Of a stretch of DNA of 64,000 nucleotides, positions 55,200-63,001 are shown piece after piece. The notes under the pieces are model-generated. The model was not told the DNA's origin. It searched no databases and was given only the letters and a program-made list of their open reading frames with translations. This DNA is from Burkholderia sp. MS389 (lineage in GTDB: Bacteria; Pseudomonadota; Gammaproteobacteria; Burkholderiales; Burkholderiaceae), in the NCBI RefSeq assembly GCF_016899425.1, contig NZ_CP045996.1:620001-684000 (forward strand). Reading direction: 5' to 3'. Position numbers and translations under genes: made by a program. Positions within the stretch are counted from its first letter, which is position 1; every line of letters begins with the position of its first letter.

Positions 55200-56528
55200 A
55201 TGTCCGAGTCACCCCCTGCCTTGTTGTATCGCCGGATCGCGCTGCGCGTGATTCCGTTTCTGTTCGTCTGCTACGTCGTCAACTTCATCGATCGCGTCAA
55301 CATCGGGTTCGCCAAGCTGCAGTTCCTGCAGGACCTCGGCTTGAGCGAAGCCGTATTCGGCTCCGCGACGGCCATCTTCTTCATCAGTTACGCCGCGTTC
55401 GAGGTGCCGAGCAACCTGCTGCTGGCGCGCATCGGCGCGAGCCGCACGCTGATGCGGATCATGGCGCTGTGGGGCCTGTGCACGGTCGCGCAGATGTTCG
55501 TGACCGGCAGCGTGTCGCTGTACGTGGTGCGGTTTCTGCTCGGCGCCGCCGAGGCCGGCTTCTTTCCGGGCCTGATCCTGTACCTGTCGTACTGGTTTCC
55601 GGATAGGGTGCGCGCCCGCGTCAACAGCGTGCTGCTGCTCGCCGTTCCGGTCGCGGGGATGATCGGCGGACCGCTGTCCGGCTGGATCATGGCGCACCTG
55701 CAGGACACGATGGGGTTGCGCGGATGGCAGTGGCTGTTCCTGATCGAGGGATTGCCGGCCATTGCGCTCGGGCTGGTTGCGCCGCTGATGCTGAGCGACC
55801 GGCCGGAACGGGCGGCATGGCTGTCGCCAGCGGACCGGCAGGCGCTGTTGCGCGATCTGGACGCGGAGCGGGCGTCGGCCGTGGTCGGCCATGACCGAAC
55901 GGGCGTGCTCGACATCGTTCGCCACGCGCGCGTGCTGGGGCTGGCGGCGATCTATTTCTGCGTCTACGTCGGGATGGGGACGGTGACGTTCTGGTCGCCC
56001 ACGGTGCTGAAGGCGGCCGGGGTCGCGAGCGTTACCGGAATCGGTTGGTTGTCCGGATTGATTTCCGTGTTCACGATGATCGGCAACGTGGCGATCGCAT
56101 GGAGTTCCGACCGATACGGCGAGCGCCGCTGGCATACGGTGGCTTGCATGCTCGTCACCGCGTGCAGTCTGCTGCTCCTGCGCTTCTCGGTCGGCCATGT
56201 AGGAGTCACCGTCGCGTTGCTGGCGATCGCGCAGCTGTGCGCGTTCACCGTGCCGATCGTGTTCTGGACGATTCCGGCTGCCCAGCTGACCGGCCGCGCG
56301 GCGGCAGCCGGCATCGCGGTGATCAGCATGCTGGGTTCGCTCGGCGGCGCGTTCAGTTCGTGGCTGGTCGGCATCCTGTTCGCACGTACCGGCGCGCCGT
56401 ATGCCGGGTTCGCGGTGGTCGCGGGGCTGCTGGTGGTCGGCGCGGTGCTGGTGACGAGCCTGGTGCCGCGCACGCTGCCGTCGCGCCGCACGACGAGCGA
56501 ACGGGCCGCGTGGCAGGGCGTCGAATAG
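55200..56528 (+). CDS. MFS anion:cation symporter family (ACS) carrier
   Basis: The 442-residue carrier has twelve predicted helices. ACS-family traits include RIALRVIPFLFVCYVVNFIDRVNIGFAKLQFLQDLGLSEAVFG at the start, SYAAFEVPSNLLLARIGASRTL, RFLLGAAEAGFFPGLILYLSYWFPDRVRARVNS and a WLFLIEGLPAIALG helix 6. The family imports organic acids such as hydroxyphenylacetate, phthalate, tartrate or glucarate. The operator it shares with the 35-44.5 kb operon implies that it imports that pathway's substrate, which is then probably an acid. It is monocistronic; the GntR gene converges on it. Confidence 0.92.
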   Translation: MSESPPALLYRRIALRVIPFLFVCYVVNFIDRVNIGFAKLQFLQDLGLSEAVFGSATAIFFISYAAFEVPSNLLLARIGASRTLMRIMALWGLCTVAQMFVTGSVSLYVVRFLLGAAEAGFFPGLILYLSYWFPDRVRARVNSVLLLAVPVAGMIGGPLSGWIMAHLQDTMGLRGWQWLFLIEGLPAIALGLVAPLMLSDRPERAAWLSPADRQALLRDLDAERASAVVGHDRTGVLDIVRHARVLGLAAIYFCVYVGMGTVTFWSPTVLKAAGVASVTGIGWLSGLISVFTMIGNVAIAWSSDRYGERRWHTVACMLVTACSLLLLRFSVGHVGVTVALLAIAQLCAFTVPIVFWTIPAAQLTGRAAAAGIAVISMLGSLGGAFSSWLVGILFARTGAPYAGFAVVAGLLVVGAVLVTSLVPRTLPSRRTTSERAAWQGVE

Positions 56529-56567
56529 CGCGTTGCCGCGCCCTCGCCGACGCGCGCCGGCGCCCGC

Positions 56568-57269
56568 TCAATCCGGATCGGCTTTCAGCCCACCCTCGAT
56601 CCACCGCGCTTCCGACGCGCGAAGGTGCGCGCGAATGGCCGTCTGGGCCGCGATCGGATCGCCGGCCTGCAACGCGACGAGCACGTCCTCGTGCTCGCGC
56701 ACGGCGGCCGTCCACGTCTGCGGATTCTCCGCATGGCCGCACATCGCGGTCGCGATCGGGTCGTGGCGGCTGTCGAACAGCTCGCCGACGAAGCGGGTGA
56801 GCACCGAATTGCCGGCGGCTTCCGCGATCAGCATGTGGAACTGCCGGTCGGCTTCGACCGGGGATTTGCCGGCCTCCGCGAGCCGCTTCATGCGCTGCAC
56901 CGTGCGGCGCAGGCGCTCGAGCATCGCGGCCGTCATCCGCGCGGCGGCCAGCGCGGCGACGCTGCCCTCGACGGCCGCGCGCGCCTGCATCAATTCCGAC
57001 GGACTGTCGCCGAGCGTGGCCATCGGGCCGACCGCGTCGGCCGCCGTGTCGCGCACATACACGCCGGAGCCCATCCGGATCTCGATCTGCCCGCCGATTT
57101 CCAGCGCGATCAGCGCTTCGCGCAGCGACGGGCGCGATACGCCGAGCGTCAGCGCCAGCTCCCGCTCCGGCGGCAGCCGCTCGCCGATCGCGAATTCGCC
57201 CTGGCGAATCAACGCGACGATCTGGGCCGCGACCGATTGGTAAAGCCGCTTGGGTTCTGTCGATTTCAT
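56568..57269 (-). CDS. GntR-family regulator, FadR subfamily
   Basis: The 233-residue protein has an N-terminal winged helix (about 5-75: LYQSVAAQIVALIRQGEFAIGERLPPERELALTLGVSRPSLREALIALEIGGQIEIRMGSGVYV) and an all-helical FCD domain (about 95-225). The FCD domain has the metal-binding pattern EADRQFHMLIAEAAGN and a late REHEDVLVALQAGD. Such regulators repress sugar-acid or organic-acid genes until the pathway intermediate binds. It is divergent from the fucose-type operon. Two matching 18-bp sites in between are its probable operators. I chose start 57,269. Confidence 0.93.
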   Translation of the reverse strand: MKSTEPKRLYQSVAAQIVALIRQGEFAIGERLPPERELALTLGVSRPSLREALIALEIGGQIEIRMGSGVYVRDTAADAVGPMATLGDSPSELMQARAAVEGSVAALAAARMTAAMLERLRRTVQRMKRLAEAGKSPVEADRQFHMLIAEAAGNSVLTRFVGELFDSRHDPIATAMCGHAENPQTWTAAVREHEDVLVALQAGDPIAAQTAIRAHLRASEARWIEGGLKADPD

Positions 57270-57408
57270 ACGAGTGATAGGGATCAATGCGCTTTCGGCG
57301 CAAGCGCGTGTCGCGGAGTCTATCACGCCTACCGCTTTGCCCCGTGTGGCAGCGGGATCATCCGGATGTCGGGGTTTTCACTATTGGTAAGATCGGATGA
57401 GGATAGAT

Positions 57409-57426
57409 AAATTGGCTTGACCAAAT
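57409..57426. promoter_or_regulatory. Candidate GntR operator 1
   Basis: AAATTGG-N2-TGACCAAAT is an imperfect palindrome (TTGG...CCAA) of the TGGTNNNACCA style bound by FadR-type proteins. It matches site 2 at 15 of 18 positions. Confidence 0.6.
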
Positions 57427-57451
57427 TCGGTTTGATTGCTGTAATTCATCC

Positions 57452-57469
57452 AAATTGGACTGACCAGAT
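57452..57469. promoter_or_regulatory. Candidate GntR operator 2
   Basis: AAATTGG-N2-TGACCAGAT repeats site 1 at a centre distance of 43 bp, about four helical turns. It lies 34 bp before the ABC ATPase start, where binding would block transcription or elongation. Confidence 0.6.
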
Positions 57470-57502
57470 AGTGCCGCGGTCGATCCACCCCAAGGAGACG
57501 CA

Positions 57503-59047
57503 ATGGCAATGCCTCGCAATCTGCCCGGTCAGGCCGCGCACGACGAAGCGGACCGGGAGATCCTGCGCCTGGACGGGATTCGCAAGCGCTTCCCGGGCGT
57601 CCTCGCGCTCGACGGGATTCGCCTCGACCTGCGCCGCGGCGAGGTGCATGCGGTGTGCGGCGAGAACGGCGCGGGCAAATCCACGCTGATGAAGATCATC
57701 AGCGGCCAGTACCTGCCCGACGACGGCGTCGTTCACTATCGCGGCGCGCCGGTGCGATTTCGTTCGGCTTCCGAAGCGCAGGCGGCCGGCATCTCGATCA
57801 TTCACCAGGAACTCAATCTCGTCCCGCACCTGAGCGTGGCGGAGAACCTGTTCCTCGCACGCGAGCCGCGGCGCGGGCCGTTCGTCGATACGAAACGGAT
57901 GAACGCGGATGCGACGCGCTGCATCGCGCGCATCGGGCTGAACGTGGCCCCGACGACGAAGGTCGGCGTGCTGTCCATCGCGCAGCAGCAGATGGTCGAG
58001 ATCGCGAAGGCGCTGTCGCACGATGCGCGCGTGCTGATCATGGACGAGCCCACGTCGTCGCTGACGGAAGCGGAGACGGTGCAGCTGTTTCGGATCATCG
58101 AGGAACTGCGCGCCGACGGCGTGGCGATTCTGTATATCTCGCACCGGCTCGACGAAATGGCGCAGATCGTCGATCGCGTGACGGTGCTGCGCGACGGGCG
58201 TCACATCTCGACGGACGATTTCGCCGACGTGAGCATCGACGACATCGTCGCGCGCATGGTCGGACGTACGCTCGACGACGCGTATCCGTCGCGGCAATCG
58301 GTGCCGACGGACGACGTGCTGCTCGACGTGCGCGACCTGCGCCGCGACGGCGTGTTCGGGCCGGTGTCGTTCGCGCTGCGCCGCGGCGAGATCCTCGGTT
58401 TCGCGGGATTGATGGGCGCCGGGCGCACCGAGATCGCCCGCGCGATCTTCGGCGCGGATCGCATTGACGGCGGCACGATCGCGCTGCACGGCCGGCCCGT
58501 GACGATCCGCTCGCCGCGCGAGGCGATCCGGCACGGCATCGCGTATCTGTCGGAGGACCGCAAGAAGGAGGGGCTCGCGCTGCCGATGCCCGTCGCGGCG
58601 AACCTCACGCTCGCGAACGTGCGCGGCATCACGTCACGCTTCGGATTCCTGCGCTTCGAAGACGAGCTCGACGTCGCGCGCCGCTACGTGCAGGACCTCG
58701 CGATTCGCACGCCGTCGGTGCACCAGCGCGTGCGCAACCTGTCCGGCGGCAACCAGCAGAAGGTCGTCATCGGCAAATGGCTGTACCGCGGCTCGAAGAT
58801 CCTGTTCTTCGACGAGCCGACGCGCGGCATCGACGTCGGCGCGAAATTCGCGATCTACGGGTTGATGGACCGGCTCGCCGCTGACGGCGTCGGCGTGGTG
58901 CTGATCAGTTCGGAATTGCCCGAACTGCTTGGCATGACCGACCGGATCGCCGTGTTTCACGAAGGTCGATTGACCGCGTTGCTCGACACTCAACACACCA
59001 GTCAGGAGGAGATCATGCACTACGCGTCGGGGCGTTCCCATGCTTGA
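57503..59047 (+). CDS. Sugar ABC transporter ATP-binding protein (CUT2, RbsA-like)
   Basis: The 514-residue tandem ATPase has Walker [10 protein letters not shown] and LIMDEPTSSL in the first half, and degenerate Walker A GLMGAGRTE, signature [14 protein letters not shown] and ILFFDEPTRGIDVG in the second. The first-half signature is LSIAQQQMVEIAKAL. It powers uptake of a monosaccharide with the permease and binding protein that follow. The gene order ATPase-permease-binding protein differs from the xyl cluster. The ribosome site is AAGGAGA. The stop overlaps the permease start by 8 bp. Confidence 0.94.
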   Translation: MAMPRNLPGQAAHDEADREILRLDGIRKRFPGVLALDGIRLDLRRGEVHAVCGENGAGKSTLMKIISGQYLPDDGVVHYRGAPVRFRSASEAQAAGISIIHQELNLVPHLSVAENLFLAREPRRGPFVDTKRMNADATRCIARIGLNVAPTTKVGVLSIAQQQMVEIAKALSHDARVLIMDEPTSSLTEAETVQLFRIIEELRADGVAILYISHRLDEMAQIVDRVTVLRDGRHISTDDFADVSIDDIVARMVGRTLDDAYPSRQSVPTDDVLLDVRDLRRDGVFGPVSFALRRGEILGFAGLMGAGRTEIARAIFGADRIDGGTIALHGRPVTIRSPREAIRHGIAYLSEDRKKEGLALPMPVAANLTLANVRGITSRFGFLRFEDELDVARRYVQDLAIRTPSVHQRVRNLSGGNQQKVVIGKWLYRGSKILFFDEPTRGIDVGAKFAIYGLMDRLAADGVGVVLISSELPELLGMTDRIAVFHEGRLTALLDTQHTSQEEIMHYASGRSHA

Positions 59048-60071
59048 AATGACATCCGATCGAAGCCAGGCCGACGAACGGGCGGCGCGACAGCGGCGGC
59101 GCGACCTGATCCAGAAGTTCGCGGCGCTGGGCAGTCTCGTCGTGCTCGTGTTCGCGTTCTCGATATCGAGCGCGGCGTTCTTCTCGGTCGACAACCTGAT
59201 GACGGTCGGCCTGCAGGTCACGTCGATCGCCTATCTGGGCGTGGCCGCCACCTGCGTGATCATCACCGGCGGCATCGACCTGTCGGTCGGCTCGGTGCTC
59301 GCGCTGGCCGGCGTGTGCGCGGCGCTGCTCGTCAAGGCCGGCGTGCCGGTGCCCGCCGCGATGGCGGCCGGCATCCTGGTCGGCGCGCTGTGCGGGCTCG
59401 TCAACGGCATCTGCGTGACGCAGATGGGCCTGCCGCCGTTCATCGCGACGCTCGGCATGATGCTCGTCGCGCGCGGCATCGCGCTGCAGATCACCGGCGC
59501 GCGGCCGGTCTCGGATCTCGGCGACGCGTTCGGCGCGCTCGGCAACGGCGCGCTGCTGCGGATCTCGCACATCGGCGCGGACGGGTTCCCCGACACGACC
59601 TTTCCCGGCATCCCGTATCCGGTCGTGATCATGGTCGTGCTGTTCGTCGTGGTGTCCGTGCTGCTGTCGAGAACGTCGCTCGGCCGGCATATCTACGCGG
59701 TCGGGTCGAACGCGGAAGCCGCGCGGCTGTCGGGCGTGAACGTGCAGGGCGTGAAGCTGTTCACCTACGTGCTGTCCGGCGCACTCGCGGGCGTGACCGG
59801 CTGCGTGCTGATGTCGCGGCTCGTCACCGGGCAGCCGAACGAAGGCGTGATGTACGAGCTCGACGCGATCGCCAGTTCGGTCATCGGCGGCACGTCGCTG
59901 ATGGGCGGCGTCGGCACGATTTCCGGCACGGCGATCGGCGCGTTCGTGATCGGCGTGCTGCGCAACGGCCTGAACATGAACGGCGTGTCGAGCTTCATCC
60001 AGCAGATCATCATCGGCGTCGTGATCCTCGGCACGGTGTGGATCGACCAGTTGCGCAATCGCCGGCCCTGA
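59040..60071 (+). CDS. Sugar ABC transporter permease (CUT2, RbsC-like)
   Basis: The 343-residue permease has eight to ten membrane helices with family motifs CVIITGGIDLSVGSVLALAGV, GLPPFIATLGMMLVARGIALQITG, RHIYAVGSNAEAARLSGVNVQGVK and IASSVIGGTSLMGGVGTISGTAIGAFVIGVLRNGLNM. It overlaps the ATPase gene by 8 bp. It forms the membrane channel of the sugar importer. Confidence 0.94.
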   Translation: MLEMTSDRSQADERAARQRRRDLIQKFAALGSLVVLVFAFSISSAAFFSVDNLMTVGLQVTSIAYLGVAATCVIITGGIDLSVGSVLALAGVCAALLVKAGVPVPAAMAAGILVGALCGLVNGICVTQMGLPPFIATLGMMLVARGIALQITGARPVSDLGDAFGALGNGALLRISHIGADGFPDTTFPGIPYPVVIMVVLFVVVSVLLSRTSLGRHIYAVGSNAEAARLSGVNVQGVKLFTYVLSGALAGVTGCVLMSRLVTGQPNEGVMYELDAIASSVIGGTSLMGGVGTISGTAIGAFVIGVLRNGLNMNGVSSFIQQIIIGVVILGTVWIDQLRNRRP

Positions 60072-60113
60072 CCGGCAGCAAGCAGTCCCTACCAACGAGA
60101 AGCGGAGCGAGAC

Positions 60114-61061
60114 ATGAACAAATCCATCCTGCTGGCGGCATCGGCGTGCGTATTCGCGGTATGCAGCAGCGGCGCGCATGCGGCGGGCGGCGAGATCGCG
60201 GTGATCGTCAAGACGGTCAATTCGAACTACTGGCAGAACGTGCAGAAGGGCGCGAAGGCGGCGCTCGACGGCGCCAAGGGCTACACGATGACGTTCCAGG
60301 GCCCGGCGGCCGAGTCCGATATCAGCGGGCAGGTCAACATGGTCGACAACGCGGTCACGCGTCACGTGGCGGGCATCGTGCTCGCGCCGTCCGATCCCGA
60401 TGCGCTCGTGCCCGCGATCAAGAAGGCGTGGGAAGCGCACATTCCCGTCGTGCTGATCGACTCGGCGATCGCGGACGCCGGCAAGCCGTACTACCAGGCG
60501 TTCCTGTCGACCGACAACGAAAAGGCGGGCGCGCTGTGCGCGAAGGCGCTGATCGACCGCATCGGGCAGTCCGGCAAGATCGCGATCATGTCGTACGTGC
60601 CGGGCGCGGGGTCCGAGGTCAGCCGCGTCGGCGGGTTCCGCAAGTACCTCGAGAGCCATTCGAAGCTGCAGGTCGTAGGCCCCTACTACTCGCAATCGCA
60701 AATGGCGACCGCGCTGAACCAGACGACCGACGTGCTGTCGGCGAACCCGGACCTGAAGGGCATCTTCGGCGCGAACGAGCCGACCGCGGTCGGCATGGGC
60801 CGGGCGCTGAAGCAGTCCGGCAAGGCGGGCAAGGTGGTGGCGATCGGCTTCGACGGCAACGAGGACTTGCAGGGCTTCGTGCGCGACGGCACCGTGCAGG
60901 CGATCGCCGTGCAGGGCTCGTGGCAGATGGGGAACCAGGGCGTGCGTACCGCGCTCGACGTGATCGAGCGCAAGCCCGCGCCGAAGCTGATCGATACCGG
61001 CGTCGTGATGGTCGACAAGCAGAATCTCGATTCGCAAGCCGCGAAGAACGTCCTGTACTGA
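60114..61061 (+). CDS. Sugar ABC transporter periplasmic binding protein (RbsB-like)
   Basis: The 315-residue protein has a signal peptide cut after AHA-AGG, then the type-1 binding-protein fold starting EIAVIVKTVNSNYWQNVQKGAKAA. It has VAGIVLAPSDPDALVPAIKKAWEAHIPVVLIDS, QAFLSTDNEKAGALCAKALI and AIGFDGNEDLQGFVRDGTVQAIAVQGSWQMG, as in ribose/allose/fucose-type binders. It captures the sugar in the periplasm. It lies 42 bp after the permease gene with a GGAG ribosome site. Confidence 0.94.
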   Translation: MNKSILLAASACVFAVCSSGAHAAGGEIAVIVKTVNSNYWQNVQKGAKAALDGAKGYTMTFQGPAAESDISGQVNMVDNAVTRHVAGIVLAPSDPDALVPAIKKAWEAHIPVVLIDSAIADAGKPYYQAFLSTDNEKAGALCAKALIDRIGQSGKIAIMSYVPGAGSEVSRVGGFRKYLESHSKLQVVGPYYSQSQMATALNQTTDVLSANPDLKGIFGANEPTAVGMGRALKQSGKAGKVVAIGFDGNEDLQGFVRDGTVQAIAVQGSWQMGNQGVRTALDVIERKPAPKLIDTGVVMVDKQNLDSQAAKNVLY

Positions 61062-61090
61062 TCCCTTTACCCCGCATCCAGTCACGCCTC

Positions 61091-62107
61091 ATGAACGCAA
61101 ACGATACGCGCACCTTGCCGCGCAGCGGGCTGACGGTGTCCGCGCTCGGCCTCGGCTGCTCGCAGCTCGGCGGCCTTTATCGGCCAATGTCGGCCGCCGA
61201 TGCCGCCGCGCTCGTCGACGCCGCGTGGGCGGCCGGCCTGCGCTATTTCGACACCGCGCCGTATTACGGCTACACGCTGTCCGAGCGGCGCGTGGGGGCC
61301 GGCCTCGCCCCGCGCGAGCGCCGCGCGTTCACGCTCAGCACGAAGGTCGGGCGGCTGATGCGCGCCGACGCCAGCGTGCAGCCGGGCGACGACGGCTGGG
61401 CCGAGCCGCTGCCGTTCCGGCCGGTCTACGACTACAGCTACGACGGGATCATGCGCTCGCACGACGACAGCCGGCAGCGGCTCGGGCTCGCGCGCGTCGA
61501 CATGCTGTACGTGCACGACATCGGCGCGATGACGCACGGCGATCGTCACGCGCACTACTGGGAACAGTTGACGCGTGGCGGCGGGTTTCGCGCGCTCGAC
61601 GCGCTGCGCGCGGGCGGCGAGATCGGCGCGTTCGGTCTCGGCGTGAACGAATGGGAAGTCGCGGCCGACGCGCGGAACGAAGCGGAACTCGATGCGGTGC
61701 TGCTGGCCGGCCGCTATACGCTGCTCGAACAGACGGCGCTCGAACCGCTGCTCGACGCGTGCGCGCGTGACGGGACGGCGATCGTGATCGGCGGCGTGTT
61801 CAATTCCGGCCTGCTCGCCGGCAACGGCAAGTTCAACTATGCGGACGCGAGCGCCGACGTGATCGACAAGGCCACGCGGCTCGGCGCGCTGTGCAACCGC
61901 TTCGACGTGCCGCTTCCCGCCGCTGCGTTGCAATTTCCGTTCGGCCATCCGGCCGTCGTGTCGTGCGTGGTCGGCGCGCGCAGCGTGGCCCAGTTGAAGC
62001 AGAACATCGACTGGTTCGAGCGCCCCGCGCCGGCCGAGCTGTGGGATGCGCTGCGCGACGAAGGTCTGATCGATGCGCACGCGCCGGTGCCGGGAGCACG
62101 CGCATGA
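61091..62107 (+). CDS. Aldo/keto reductase, L-fucose (D-threo-aldose 1-) dehydrogenase type
   Basis: The 338-residue TIM-barrel enzyme has the start LGLGCSQLGGLYRPM, the catalytic Tyr region AAWAAGLRYFDTAPYYGYTLSERRVG (Asp and Tyr), STKVGRL (Lys), DMLYVHDIG (His) and a late PAAALQFPFGHPAVVSCVVGARSVAQLKQN cofactor segment. These are shared with D-threo-aldose 1-dehydrogenases, which oxidise L-fucose, D-arabinose or L-galactose at C1 to the lactone. The next gene overlaps it and encodes a fuconolactonase-like enzyme, which supports this reading over a generic reductase. Confidence 0.87.
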   Translation: MNANDTRTLPRSGLTVSALGLGCSQLGGLYRPMSAADAAALVDAAWAAGLRYFDTAPYYGYTLSERRVGAGLAPRERRAFTLSTKVGRLMRADASVQPGDDGWAEPLPFRPVYDYSYDGIMRSHDDSRQRLGLARVDMLYVHDIGAMTHGDRHAHYWEQLTRGGGFRALDALRAGGEIGAFGLGVNEWEVAADARNEAELDAVLLAGRYTLLEQTALEPLLDACARDGTAIVIGGVFNSGLLAGNGKFNYADASADVIDKATRLGALCNRFDVPLPAAALQFPFGHPAVVSCVVGARSVAQLKQNIDWFERPAPAELWDALRDEGLIDAHAPVPGARA

Positions 62108-62979
62108 CTGCACGGATCGACGCCCATCAGCATTACTGGCGCATCGGTGCGCGAGCCGGTTGCTGGCCGCCGGCCGAACTCGATGCGATTCACCGGGACT
62201 TCGGCCCGGCCGATCTCGCGCCGCTGCTCGACGCGGCGCGCATCGATACCACCGTCCTCGTGCAGTCGCTGCCGAGCGAAGCCGATACGCGCTTTCTGCT
62301 CGATCTCGCGGCTGAAACGCCGCGCGTCGGCGCGGTGGTCGGCTGGGTCGACCTGAAGGCCGACGACGCACCGGCGCGAATCGCGGCGTTTGCATCCGCG
62401 CCGAAGGCGCGCGGCTTGCGACCGATGCTGCAGGATCTGCCGGACGACGCGTGGATCGACGATCCGCGGCTGGATCGCGCGGTCGCCGCGATGCGCAAGC
62501 ATGCGCTGGGTTTCGATGCGCTGGTGATGCCGCGTCATCTCGATGCGCTGCATGCGTTCGCGCGACGCCATCCGGATCTGCCGATCGTGATCGACCACGG
62601 CGCGAAGCCGTTCATCGAGCGCGGCGAATTGCAGCCGTGGCTGTCGGCGATGAGCCGGCTCGCGCGCCTGCCGAACCTTCACTGCAAGCTGTCCGGCCTC
62701 TGGACCGAAGCGGGGCCGTCGGCCGGCCCGGATGCGGTGCGCGCGCGCACGCGGCCGTATGTCGATGCGCTGGCCGATCTGTTCGGGCCGACGCGCCTGA
62801 TGTGGGGCAGCGACTGGCCGGTGCTGCGGCTCGCGTCGGCATGCGGCGGATACGGCGAATGGCTGGCCGCGTGCGAGGACGATTGCGCGCGGTTGCTCGG
62901 CGCCACGGCGCTGGACGGCCTCTTCGGCGGCAACGCGCGCCGCTTCTACCGGATCGACACCGCACGCCACGACGAATGA
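62104..62979 (+). CDS. Amidohydrolase-superfamily lactonase, L-fuconolactonase-like
   Basis: The 291-residue TIM-barrel hydrolase begins MTARIDAHQHYWRIG, the HxH-type metal motif of the COG3618 group. It continues with GVDLKAD-like VGWVDLKADD, LRPMLQDLPDDAW, PIVIDHGAKPFI and ends with the metal-binding Asp in MWGSDWPVLRLA. Characterised members open L-fuconolactone, L-rhamnonolactone or related sugar lactones. Its ATG overlaps the dehydrogenase stop, so the two steps (sugar to lactone to acid) are coupled. The acid would then go to a dehydratase not seen in this window. Confidence 0.88.
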   Translation: MTARIDAHQHYWRIGARAGCWPPAELDAIHRDFGPADLAPLLDAARIDTTVLVQSLPSEADTRFLLDLAAETPRVGAVVGWVDLKADDAPARIAAFASAPKARGLRPMLQDLPDDAWIDDPRLDRAVAAMRKHALGFDALVMPRHLDALHAFARRHPDLPIVIDHGAKPFIERGELQPWLSAMSRLARLPNLHCKLSGLWTEAGPSAGPDAVRARTRPYVDALADLFGPTRLMWGSDWPVLRLASACGGYGEWLAACEDDCARLLGATALDGLFGGNARRFYRIDTARHDE

Positions 62980-63001
62980 ACCAGAACGAAAGGAACCCGA
63001 C

